5,349 nt of DNA from Treponema sp. UBA2869. Its GTDB lineage: Bacteria > Spirochaetota > Spirochaetia > Treponematales > Treponemataceae. Every line of letters begins with the position of its first letter. Position 1 is the stretch's first letter. Position numbers and translations under genes: made by a program. The notes below the pieces were generated by a model that was not told the origin of the DNA, did no database searches, and worked only from the letters and a program-made list of their open reading frames with translations. Location of the stretch: NCBI GenBank assembly GCA_002350445.1, contig DEEV01000120.1, positions 736 through 6,084 of the forward strand. The letters are read 5' to 3'. Below, one piece after another: positions 1 to 5,349 of the stretch.

Positions 1-213
1 CGTCATCGCTATGAATTCAACAATGATTTCCGCAAGCAGATGGAAGCCGCCGGTCTTACAATCAGTGGTACAAGCCCGGATGGAACTCTTGTAGAAGCCG
101 TAGAAATTGCCGGTCAGTTCCATGTTGGCGTTCAGTTCCATCCGGAATTTAAGAGTCGCCCGAACAATGCAGGCCCGCTTTTTGTTGAATTCTTGAAAGC
201 GTGCAATGTTTAA
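1..213 (+). CDS. pyrG: CTP synthase, C-terminal fragment (5' end outside window)
   Basis: This is the last 70 codons of CTP synthase, open from the first base and ending in TAA. The enzyme aminates UTP to CTP using ATP and the amide nitrogen of glutamine, the last step of cytosolic pyrimidine nucleotide synthesis. The visible part is the end of the class I glutamine amidotransferase domain. It starts with the family signature RHRYEFN, continues with SGTSPDGTLVEAVE, and then has QFHPEFKSRP, whose His47 and Glu49 (fragment numbering) are the His and Glu of the Cys-His-Glu triad. The catalytic Cys and the synthetase domain lie upstream of the window. The protein ends shortly after PLFVEFLKACNV, as is usual for the family. 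No U-tract terminator follows it. Identification is by motif recall and is secure. Confidence 0.96.
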   Translation, partial: RHRYEFNNDFRKQMEAAGLTISGTSPDGTLVEAVEIAGQFHVGVQFHPEFKSRPNNAGPLFVEFLKACNV

Positions 214-228
214 GTTACTATAAGAGAA

Positions 229-234
229 TATAAT
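229..234 (+). promoter_or_regulatory. Candidate -10 box (TATAAT) for the glnA-ANTAR operon
   Basis: A perfect TATAAT lies just after the pyrG stop codon in an A/T-rich stretch and before the G/C-rich leader. Transcription would start near 240-242, giving a leader of about 140 bases before glnA. The weak point is the -35: the hexamer at 206-211 with a 17-base spacer is ATGTTT, a poor match. TTGAAA at 193-198 is a better match but 30 bases away, too far for sigma-70. Either the -35 is poor and an activator helps, or the box is a chance match. Confidence 0.4.
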
Positions 235-242
235 CGGGGTTT

Positions 243-359
243 TAGGGGCGAAGCCCCTAGGAGAGAGGGGAGCGTAAGACACGGTGGTTGCGGCCCCTGA
301 GCCTGTCGAAGGGGGCGAAACTACCGTGGCTGAAGCGCGGGGGGAGACTTCCCCCTCTT
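243..359 (+). repeat. G/C-rich palindromic repeat block forming the glnA leader
   Basis: This stretch is far richer in G/C than its surroundings and is almost entirely inverted repeats. (1) 243-259: arms TAGGGGC and GCCCCTA around a GAA loop. (2) 280-328: a long imperfect hairpin, outer arms CACGGT and ACCGTG, inner arms GCCCC-type against GGGGG-type, with two mismatches, one G-T pair and a 13-base loop. (3) 340-355: GGGGGA and TCCCCC around GACT. None is followed directly by a T-run, so none is a standard terminator. The third unit, including its flanks (GCGGGGG..AGAC..CCCC..TAGAA), resembles part of the insertion inside purF, which suggests a dispersed repeat family. No convincing small gene is present. 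If the TATAAT at 229 is used, the block is transcribed as the glnA 5' leader. Confidence 0.75.
296..312 (+). repeat. 17-base dispersed repeat, copy 1 (loop of the 280-328 hairpin)
   Basis: CCTGAGCCTGTCGAAGG occurs here and again at 4899-4915 with a single G-to-A difference, in the same orientation. Here it forms the 13-base loop plus the top base pairs of the 280-328 hairpin. A 16/17 match between a spacer and a coding region is very unlikely by chance in 5.3 kb. From memory, very similar short elements recur in many unrelated bacterial genomes. Confidence 0.75.
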
Positions 360-376
360 AGAAAATTTTTAAGAGG
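354..376 (+). promoter_or_regulatory. Hairpin sequestering the glnA ribosome binding site
   Basis: Arms CCTCTTA (354-360) and TAAGAGG (370-376) are perfectly complementary over 7 bases around a 9-base A/T loop. The right arm contains the glnA Shine-Dalgarno AAGAGG (371-376), 5 bases before the ATG at 382, so this fold would block ribosome loading. The left arm has competitors. It shares two bases with the 340-355 hairpin, and AGAGGGG at 264-270 could pair with CCCCTCT at 352-358, which would free the Shine-Dalgarno. The complementarity is seen directly; the switching role is inference. Confidence 0.5.
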
Positions 377-381
377 AATTT

Positions 382-1545
382 ATGTATACAGTAGACGAAG
401 TTTTAGAGTATGTTGAAGAAGAAGATGTAAAATTTGTACGACTTGCGTTTTTTGATTTACGCGGTGTGCAGAAAAATATTTCGATTATGGCAAGTCAGCT
501 GCAGAGCGCGTTTGAAAACGGAGTAAGTTTTGATGCATCTGCAATTTACGGCTTCGAAACACCAGAAAAATCTGATTTGTTTTTATACCCTGATTCAACA
601 ACTCTTTCTGTTCTTCCGTGGCGCCCAAACACCGGAAAAGTTGTCCGAATGTTCTGTACAATTAAGCATCCGGATGGAACTCTTTATAAAAAAGACTGCC
701 GCACGCTTCTCGCAAACGCCGTAAAAAAAGCCCGCGATGAATTTGGTGTTGAATTCAGCTTTGGAACAGAAATTGAATTTTATCTTTTCAAGCTGGACGA
801 AAAAGGCGAACCAACTAAAATTCCTTTTGACAATGCAAGCTATATGGATATTGCACCGGAAGATAAGGGCGAAAACATTCGCCGCGAAATTTGCTTTACT
901 TTGGAGCAGATGGGAATTCAGCCGGAAGCCAGCCACCACGAAGAAGGTCCTGGTCAAAACGAAATTGACTTTCATTACTCTGACGCTCTTACCGCCGCCG
1001 ACAATGCCGCAACTTTTAAATGGATTGTTCGAACCCGCGCTTCAAGTGCCGGTCTTTATGCAGACTTTTCACCAAAACCACTTTCAGACAAAGCGGGAAG
1101 CGGTTTTCATATAAATATTTCCTGCTCAGATTCTTCAAAAAAGCAGAATGTTCTTGCGGGCATCTTAAATCATGCAAAAGAACTTACCTGCTATATGAAC
1201 TGCACTGAAAATTCTTACAACCGCCTGGGGTCATGCAAGGCACCGTGCTATATAGCCTGGGGCTACGAAAACCGTTCAACATTCATTCGTGTGCCTGCAA
1301 CAACCACAAATTCAACTCGTATGGAAATTCGAACAGCAGACTGTGAATGTAATCCGTACATAGTTTTTACACTTTTGATTTATGCTGCCCTGGACGGAAT
1401 TAAAAATAACCTTGTGCCTCCGGAAGCCGTAAAGGAAAACCTTTTTGAAAAGGATTCTAACTGCCCTACCATTCCAGACACCCTTGATTCTGCAAAAAAA
1501 ATCGCTGAGAAAAGTTCATTCATTAAGGAAGCCCTTGGATTCTAA
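382..1545 (+). CDS. glnA: Glutamine synthetase, short type I form
   Basis: This 387-residue cytosolic enzyme makes glutamine from glutamate, ammonia and ATP. The N-terminal beta-grasp domain spans about residues 1-90 (VRLAFFDLRGVQKNI, then FDASAIYGF). The catalytic domain shows FGTEIEFYLF (Glu130 and Glu132, metal ligands), HHEEGPGQNEIDF at 185-197, GSGFHINIS with His243, NSYNRL followed by KAPCYIAWGYENRSTFIRVP (276-305), and RMEIRTADCECNPY (313-326). It is about 55 residues shorter than the usual GSI enzyme of about 444 residues: it ends soon after the YAALDGIKNN helix and lacks the C-terminal tail. The GSI-beta adenylylation tyrosine loop (NLYDLPP type) is not recognisable, so adenylylation control is unlikely. 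The start is supported by AAGAGG 5 bases upstream. The ANTAR gene begins 3 bases after the stop. The short form looks like a natural subclass rather than a broken gene, since the reading frame is intact and all catalytic motifs are present. Confidence 0.95.
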   Translation: MYTVDEVLEYVEEEDVKFVRLAFFDLRGVQKNISIMASQLQSAFENGVSFDASAIYGFETPEKSDLFLYPDSTTLSVLPWRPNTGKVVRMFCTIKHPDGTLYKKDCRTLLANAVKKARDEFGVEFSFGTEIEFYLFKLDEKGEPTKIPFDNASYMDIAPEDKGENIRREICFTLEQMGIQPEASHHEEGPGQNEIDFHYSDALTAADNAATFKWIVRTRASSAGLYADFSPKPLSDKAGSGFHINISCSDSSKKQNVLAGILNHAKELTCYMNCTENSYNRLGSCKAPCYIAWGYENRSTFIRVPATTTNSTRMEIRTADCECNPYIVFTLLIYAALDGIKNNLVPPEAVKENLFEKDSNCPTIPDTLDSAKKIAEKSSFIKEALGF

Positions 1546-1548
1546 AAA

Positions 1549-2115
1549 ATGACAGAAGACACTCACAGCGTTTTAGTTGTAACAAAAGATTCAAAGCTTT
1601 CTCAATCCATAAGTGTAATGCTTATGGCGCCGCTCTTCGAAACCGAAGTTCTAAATGATTTTAACGAAGCGCGCCGTCGTGTTTCAGAACGTTCGTACAA
1701 CATTATTCTTGTTGATTACGCAGAAGGTGAAGGTTCCGATTTTGCAACCGATATATCCGAATCGCTCAGTACAATTCTGCTTTTGACACCGCCAGCTCTT
1801 TTCGAAGAAGTAAGCTACCGCGTCGAAGGCTACGGAATTATTGCAATCACAAATCCATTTGACCAGTTTTATTTTTATAACATAATAAAAGCAGCAATCG
1901 CCATTCAATACAAGGTTCAGATTCTTTCCAGTCAGACAACAAAGCTAAAAGTTAAGATGGAAGAAATTAAGCTTGTAAACCGCGCAAAAATGCTTTTAAT
2001 GCAGAACCTTAAAATGACCGAACAGGAAGCGCACCACCACATCGAAAAAGAAGCAATGGACAGAGGCCTTAAAAAGACCGCCGTGGCAGAGAATATCATT
2101 AAAATGTACGGTTAA
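1549..2115 (+). CDS. ANTAR-domain RNA-binding regulator with degenerate receiver domain (NitR/GlnR-like)
   Basis: This is a 188-residue cytosolic regulator. Residues about 7-120 look like a response-regulator receiver: strand VLVV, IILVD with the candidate phosphoacceptor Asp56, LLLT ending at Thr80, and ITNPF at 100-104. The acidic pair that binds magnesium is replaced by Thr12-Lys13 (only Asp14 remains), and the invariant Lys before Pro is Asn102, so ordinary phosphorylation is doubtful. Residues about 120-140 probably form a coiled helix. Residues about 137-188 are the ANTAR three-helix RNA-binding domain (VNRAKMLLMQNLKMTEQEAHHHIEKEA at 143-169, then TAVAENII). Known ANTAR proteins bind paired hexaloop hairpins and act as antiterminators. 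The gene starts 3 bases after glnA behind only a weak GGA, suggesting translational coupling. Clostridia have a comparable glnA-linked ANTAR gene. Regulation of glnA or glt transcripts is inferred. Confidence 0.9.
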   Translation: MTEDTHSVLVVTKDSKLSQSISVMLMAPLFETEVLNDFNEARRRVSERSYNIILVDYAEGEGSDFATDISESLSTILLLTPPALFEEVSYRVEGYGIIAITNPFDQFYFYNIIKAAIAIQYKVQILSSQTTKLKVKMEEIKLVNRAKMLLMQNLKMTEQEAHHHIEKEAMDRGLKKTAVAENIIKMYG

Positions 2116-2125
2116 ACCCTTATTA

Positions 2126-3622
2126 CTAAGCCGGATATTCGCCGTTAAAACAGCCCTCGCAGAATGCACATTCACCTTCCGCCGCACAATTTCCCAGCGC
2201 TTCAAGCATTCCTGTTAAAGAGATAAATGCCAGCGAATCAGCTCCAATTTCCTGTCTTATTTCTTCCAGTTCATGAGTACTGGAAATTAATTCGCCCTTA
2301 CTTGGAGTATCAATTCCAAGATGACACGGAAATTTTACCGGCGGCGAAGAAACGCGGAAATGGACTTCCTTCGCACCTGCCCGCCTCAAAATTTGAACAA
2401 GACGACGGCTCGTAGTTCCGCGCACAATAGAATCATCAATAACAATTACTCGTTTTCCCTCAAGATCGCTGCGAATCGCATTCAGTTTTACAAAAACCAT
2501 ATTCTCGCGTTCTGCCTGAGTCGGCGCAATAAACGTGCGGCCAATATATTTATTTTTTACAATTCCCATTCCATAAGGAATTCCGCTTTCACGCGCATAA
2601 CCCATGGCAGCTCCAAGCCCGCTGTCTGGAACTCCAATTACAATGTCGGCCTCAACCGCAGATTCCCTCGCAAGAACTTCTCCCATTCTATAGCGTGCTT
2701 CCTGAACAGAAATTCCGTCAATTGCAGAATCAGGTCGCGCAAAATAAACATACTCAAAAATGCAGGTTCGTTTTTTCTCACAGGCATATTTTATAGAACG
2801 CATGCCGTTTCTGTTAATTACAACAAGTTCACCAGGCTCTACGTCGCGCAAAAAACGCCCGTTCACCGAATCAATTGCGCAGGACTCAGAAGTGATTATA
2901 TATGAGGGGAAAGCCTTCCCCTGGTTCGCACTTCGTTGCTCACCACCCCTTCTAGCGGGGGTCTCCCCCGCAACGCCCCCGTCAAGTTCCCCAATACACA
3001 ACGGTCTTATCCCGTTCGGATCCCGCACTCCAATCAACATATTTTCGGTCATAATTGTAAGCGCAAAAGAACCCTTTATAAGCTTTGCCGTCTGAATTAC
3101 AGCGTCAATAAATCTTTTCTGATTTTCTTCTTCACAATCTTCAGAAGTTTCAGGAGAGCCAAGCTTTCCGCCGTTTTCAACATATTTTCGTACAATCAGC
3201 TTTAAAATAACTTCACTGTCGCTGGAACTGGAAAAAGTGCTTCCGTAGTCTTCGAGCATTTCCCGCATTTTTGTATGATTCACAAGCTGACCGTTATGCG
3301 CCAGTGCAATCGAACCGTTTTTAAAGGAATTCATAAACGGCTGGGCATTGTCAATTGTGCGGCCGCCCGCAGTTGCATAACGAACATGACCAACCGCAAT
3401 ACTTCCGCCTAAAGTTTCAAAATGCCCCTGCTCGAAAACATCACTTACAAGACCTATGTCCTTATGAAGCTTGATTTTTTTTCCGTCACTAACCGCAATA
3501 CCTGCACTTTCCTGCCCGCGATGCTGCAAACTCGTAAGCGCAAAATAACTGAGGGCAGCAGCATTTTCTGCCCCAAAAATTCCAACAACACCACATTCAT
3601 CGTGAAACTTATCTTCAATCAT
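2126..3622 (-). CDS. purF: Amidophosphoribosyltransferase (glutamine PRPP amidotransferase)
   Basis: This 498-residue cytosolic enzyme makes 5-phosphoribosylamine from PRPP and glutamine, the first committed step of purine synthesis. A nine-residue propeptide (MIEDKFHDE) precedes Cys10, which should become the N-terminal catalytic Cys after cleavage, as in the Bacillus-type enzyme. The Ntn glutaminase domain has SLQHRGQESAGI, GHVRYAT and AHNGQLVN. The phosphoribosyltransferase domain carries the PRPP loop VIVIDDSIVRGTT (392-404). Candidate [4Fe-4S] ligands are Cys287, Cys433 and the CAFCEGC cluster at 485-491, so this is the Fe-S form. Two odd stretches: an acidic loop at about 151-168, and an insertion at about 217-240 between GELDGG and YIITSESCA that is encoded by palindromic DNA. 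The frame is kept throughout. A weak AAAGAG lies 7 bases before the ATG. The gene follows gltD by 48 bases, probably in one transcript. Confidence 0.96.
   Translation of the reverse strand: MIEDKFHDECGVVGIFGAENAAALSYFALTSLQHRGQESAGIAVSDGKKIKLHKDIGLVSDVFEQGHFETLGGSIAVGHVRYATAGGRTIDNAQPFMNSFKNGSIALAHNGQLVNHTKMREMLEDYGSTFSSSSDSEVILKLIVRKYVENGGKLGSPETSEDCEEENQKRFIDAVIQTAKLIKGSFALTIMTENMLIGVRDPNGIRPLCIGELDGGVAGETPARRGGEQRSANQGKAFPSYIITSESCAIDSVNGRFLRDVEPGELVVINRNGMRSIKYACEKKRTCIFEYVYFARPDSAIDGISVQEARYRMGEVLARESAVEADIVIGVPDSGLGAAMGYARESGIPYGMGIVKNKYIGRTFIAPTQAERENMVFVKLNAIRSDLEGKRVIVIDDSIVRGTTSRRLVQILRRAGAKEVHFRVSSPPVKFPCHLGIDTPSKGELISSTHELEEIRQEIGADSLAFISLTGMLEALGNCAAEGECAFCEGCFNGEYPA
2903..2974 (-). 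repeat. Palindromic repeat inserted in frame in purF (about 24 codons)
   Basis: Relative to family sequences remembered, PurF carries extra residues of about VAGETPARRGGEQ (217-229) plus RSANQGKAFPS (230-240). Removing them leaves GELDGG joined to YIITSESCA, a normal family sequence. The DNA has three inverted repeats: 2905-2922 (AGGGGAA / TTCCCCT), 2955-2971 (GCGGGGG / CCCCCGC around TCT), and an outer pair CGTTGC (2934-2939) / GCAACG (2970-2975). The length of 72 bases is a multiple of three with no stop in the coding frame. The exact edges are uncertain by a few bases: G/C-rich sequence continues to about 2980. It encodes no recognisable domain. Confidence 0.7.
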
Positions 3623-3636
3623 TTTTTTTCTCTTTA

Positions 3637-3667
3637 TGCAGTTTAAGGTACAGAAACTAAACCTGCA
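3637..3667 (-). other. Hairpin in the gltD-purF intergenic gap
   Basis: In the 48-base gap, TGCAGTTTA (3637-3645) can pair with TAAACCTGCA (3658-3667), giving 9 base pairs with one bulged C. In the direction of gltD-purF transcription it is followed by A-rich rather than U-rich sequence, so it does not look like a terminator for that transcript. It could be an mRNA processing or stabilising structure, or have no function. It ends about 14 bases before the purF start. Confidence 0.35.
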
Positions 3668-3670
3668 CTT

Positions 3671-5284
3671 TTATTTCATTAAAAAACTGTCAATTTCCTG
3701 AGCACATTCGCGGCCTTCCGAAATTGCCCAAACAACAAGAGACTGACCGCGGTGCATATCTCCTGCCGTAAAGATTTTTTCCTGTGCTGTTTTGTAGCCG
3801 GTTTCTGAACTGAAAAAGGTTGATTCATTTCCAGTTCCATTTAAGGTTGTAACAACAGTTCCTCTTGGACCAAGCTCAACGCCAAATGCTTTTGCGGTAT
3901 ATTCTTCGCAACCTGTAAAACCAGCCGCAACAAGAAGTAAATCACAAGGCAATGTTTTTTCTGTACCTTCGCGCTCGCACAAGGTGCGTTTTCCGTCAAT
4001 CATCTTGAATTCAACTTCAACTGTACGAACAGCCGTAATACGTCCGCCTTCACTTATTACTTCTTTAACAGTTGTTTCGTAAATACGCGGATCGTGTCCA
4101 AATTTTGCAATAGACTCTTCTGCACCATAATCGGTTTTTAAAACCTTCGGCCACTGCGGCCATGGATTATTTGCAGCGCGTTCAACCGGTGGACAAGGCA
4201 TCATTTCAATTTGTGTAACGCTTGCCGCTCCCAATCTTATAGAAGAACCACAGCAGTCATTTCCTGTATCACCACCGCCAACTATTATTACATTTTTACC
4301 TTCAATTTGAATTCCATACTGCTCTGATAAAACCTGAGCAATCTGTTTGTTTGCAGGCGAAATATTAATTTTTTCAAGTGCACCGGTTGTTGCAATAACG
4401 CATTTTGTTACAGCCTTTAAAAAATCAACTGCGAACATCATTCCGCCTTCTGCACCATCCTGTTCTCCTGCAAGTTTATCTACTCCAGAAGCATTAAGTG
4501 CTCTTGCCTTTTTTGCGCCGCAGCACAATGCAATTGCATCAAAACCATTCAAAATATGTTCCGCAGAAATTCCGCGTCCTACATCAGCATTAAAAACAAA
4601 CTCAACGCCTTCTGCTTTCATAAGTTCAATACGACGCTCAACAATTTTTTTATCAAGCTTCATATTAGGAATTCCGTACATCAAAAGTCCGCCGGCTTTA
4701 TCTTCACGTTCAAAAACAGTAACGTTGTGTCCGCGTCGGTTGAGCCAGTCTGCACAGGCAAGCCCGGCAGGTCCGGCTCCTATTACCGCAATTTTTTTTC
4801 CGCTGCGTACGGCCGGCACTTCCGGTTTCATAAAACCAGATTCAAATGCTTTTTCAATAATAAAAAGTTCATTGTCATGAATAGTAACTGCCCCATTGCC
4901 TGAACCTGTCGAAGGATCGTTAACAACTGGAGAACCACAGTTGCAGGCCTTTTCGCAAAGTGCAGGACATACTCGACCTGTAAATTCCGGAAAACTTGAA
5001 GTTTTCAAAAGACGCCATGCTGCCATATCAAACTGACCGTTATAAAGCGCATCATTCCATTCCGGAATATAATTATGAAGCGGACATCCTGTAACCATAC
5101 CTGCAAGTTTTATTGCACTCTGACACATAGGCACTCCGCAATTCATACATCGAGCCGCCTGTTCTCTTCGCGCCTTTTCATCAAGTTTTGGATGAAATTC
5201 CTTAAAATTTGTAATACGCTCTAACGGAGGAATATTTCCATTTTCAATTCTCTTAAATTCCATGAATCCTGTTGGTTGTGCCAT
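3671..5284 (-). CDS. gltD: Glutamate synthase (NADPH) small subunit
   Basis: This 537-residue flavoprotein passes electrons from NAD(P)H to the large subunit GltB, which converts glutamine plus 2-oxoglutarate to two glutamates. It begins MAQPTGFMEFKR, the typical start of the family. The N-terminal iron-sulfur domain has CMNCGVPMC (46-54), GCPLHNYIPEW and VCPALCEKACNC (105-116). Two Rossmann sites follow: GAGPAG at 169-174 for FAD and GGGDTG at 336-341 for NAD(P)H. The C-terminal FAD motif is TAGDMHRGQSLVVWAISEGR (506-525). It is longer than the usual size of about 470-490 residues. The extra length is a linker of about 28 residues before the second Rossmann site (around 293-328), a few residues around 481-490, and PSTGSGN at 124-130 encoded by a dispersed repeat. 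An ATG two codons upstream (5288-5290) is possible but sits too close to the Shine-Dalgarno. The partner gltB is not in view; it may lie upstream, beyond 5349. Confidence 0.94.
   Translation of the reverse strand: MAQPTGFMEFKRIENGNIPPLERITNFKEFHPKLDEKARREQAARCMNCGVPMCQSAIKLAGMVTGCPLHNYIPEWNDALYNGQFDMAAWRLLKTSSFPEFTGRVCPALCEKACNCGSPVVNDPSTGSGNGAVTIHDNELFIIEKAFESGFMKPEVPAVRSGKKIAVIGAGPAGLACADWLNRRGHNVTVFEREDKAGGLLMYGIPNMKLDKKIVERRIELMKAEGVEFVFNADVGRGISAEHILNGFDAIALCCGAKKARALNASGVDKLAGEQDGAEGGMMFAVDFLKAVTKCVIATTGALEKINISPANKQIAQVLSEQYGIQIEGKNVIIVGGGDTGNDCCGSSIRLGAASVTQIEMMPCPPVERAANNPWPQWPKVLKTDYGAEESIAKFGHDPRIYETTVKEVISEGGRITAVRTVEVEFKMIDGKRTLCEREGTEKTLPCDLLLVAAGFTGCEEYTAKAFGVELGPRGTVVTTLNGTGNESTFFSSETGYKTAQEKIFTAGDMHRGQSLVVWAISEGRECAQEIDSFLMK
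4899..4915 (+). repeat. 17-base dispersed repeat, copy 2, inside gltD
   Basis: CCTGAACCTGTCGAAGG matches 296-312 at 16 of 17 bases in the same orientation. On the coding (-) strand it reads CCTTCGACAGGTTCAGG and encodes Pro-Ser-Thr-Gly-Ser-Gly, interrupting what is normally a short linker between the cysteine-rich domain (ending CEKACNCGSPVVND) and GAVTIHDNELFIIE. The insertion leaves the frame open and adds about seven flexible residues. Confidence 0.72.
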
Positions 5285-5291
5285 TTTCATT

Positions 5292-5296
5292 CTCCT
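5292..5296 (-). promoter_or_regulatory. gltD ribosome binding site (decides the start)
   Basis: On the - strand AGGAG lies 7 bases before the ATG at 5284-5282 but only 1 base before the ATG at 5290-5288. Spacing therefore favours the downstream ATG, which also gives the family-typical N-terminus MAQPTGF. Confidence 0.75.
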
Positions 5297-5302
5297 GTGT
5301 AA

Positions 5303-5322
5303 GGCCGCCGGTCAGAGCGGCC
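5303..5322 (-). repeat. Inverted repeat just upstream of gltD
   Basis: GGCCGC (5303-5308) and GCGGCC (5317-5322) form a perfect 6-base-pair stem around an 8-base loop, six bases upstream of the gltD Shine-Dalgarno. No T-run follows, so it is not a typical terminator. It may be an intercistronic hairpin after a gene outside the window, or another G/C-rich repeat unit. The rest of 5323-5349 shows nothing recognisable; one - strand frame stays open to the edge without family resemblance. Confidence 0.4.
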
Positions 5323-5349
5323 GGTGTCTTTCCCTATGCAGTACACTTT

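Noticed and set aside
243..355. Dual-hexaloop ANTAR target site in the glnA leader
   Set aside because: The hairpins were checked for two adjacent six-base loops with A at position 1 and G at position 4. Loops here are 3, 13 and 4 bases. Opening one pair of the last hairpin gives AGACTT, which has C at position 4. No tandem pair fits.
243..355. Rho-independent terminator after pyrG
   Set aside because: The stems are strong, but none is directly followed by a T-run. The T-tract at 366-370 lies more than ten bases past the last G/C stem and belongs to the RBS hairpin loop.
595..975. 126-codon open frame on the - strand inside glnA
   Set aside because: It lies wholly within glnA, its translation shows no domain pattern, and the glnA frame contains all the expected catalytic motifs.
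2321..2905. 194-codon + strand open frame opposite purF
   Set aside because: It has low-complexity composition (many Asn, Arg, Phe) and no recognisable motif, and is the complement of conserved purF coding sequence.
2903..2980. Frameshift or pseudogene in purF caused by the insertion
   Set aside because: The frame remains open on both sides and the downstream PRPP and Fe-S motifs are intact in the same frame, so the gene reads as functional.
4347..4880. 177-codon + strand open frame opposite gltD
   Set aside because: It is Ser/Pro/Ala-rich antisense of the GltD Rossmann region, with no independent gene features.
5285..5290. gltD start at the upstream ATG (5290)
   Set aside because: The AGGAG would be only 1 base away. 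The ATG at 5284 has 7-base spacing and a family-typical N-terminus.

Overview
The window holds five protein genes that all make or use the amide nitrogen of glutamine. Three lie on the + strand: the 3' end of pyrG (CTP synthase), a short-form glnA (glutamine synthetase) and an ANTAR-type RNA-binding regulator. Two lie on the - strand: gltD (glutamate synthase small subunit) followed by purF (glutamine PRPP amidotransferase). The two groups converge at about 2116-2125, with only 10 bases between the stop codons. Coding density is high. The only sizeable gap is the 168-base pyrG-glnA spacer.

The organism is probably a Treponema-like spirochaete; this is inference from memory. The clues are moderate GC with A/T-rich codon use, the short glnA followed by an ANTAR gene, a propeptide-bearing Fe-S type PurF, and very G/C-rich palindromic repeats in spacers and inside genes. 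A Clostridia-like host cannot be excluded, because the glnA-ANTAR-glt arrangement is also known there. No mobile-element genes, tRNAs, rRNAs or CRISPR arrays were seen.

Region by region: 1-213 is the PyrG glutaminase tail. 214-381 is a G/C-rich, hairpin-dense spacer with a TATAAT box and a hairpin that would cover the glnA ribosome binding site. 382-2115 is the glnA-ANTAR pair, 3 bases apart and probably cotranscribed. 2126-3622 is purF, carrying an in-frame palindromic insertion of about 24 codons. 3671-5284 is gltD, carrying a short in-frame repeat that also occurs upstream of glnA. 5285-5349 is the gltD ribosome binding site and an inverted repeat; the upstream gene, possibly gltB, lies outside.

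Together, GlnA makes glutamine, GltD (with a GltB not in view) recycles it to glutamate, and PurF and PyrG spend it on purine and CTP synthesis. The ANTAR protein is the likely nitrogen-responsive post-transcriptional regulator. The least ordinary content is the repeat family: palindromic units in the glnA leader and in the reading frames of two housekeeping enzymes.
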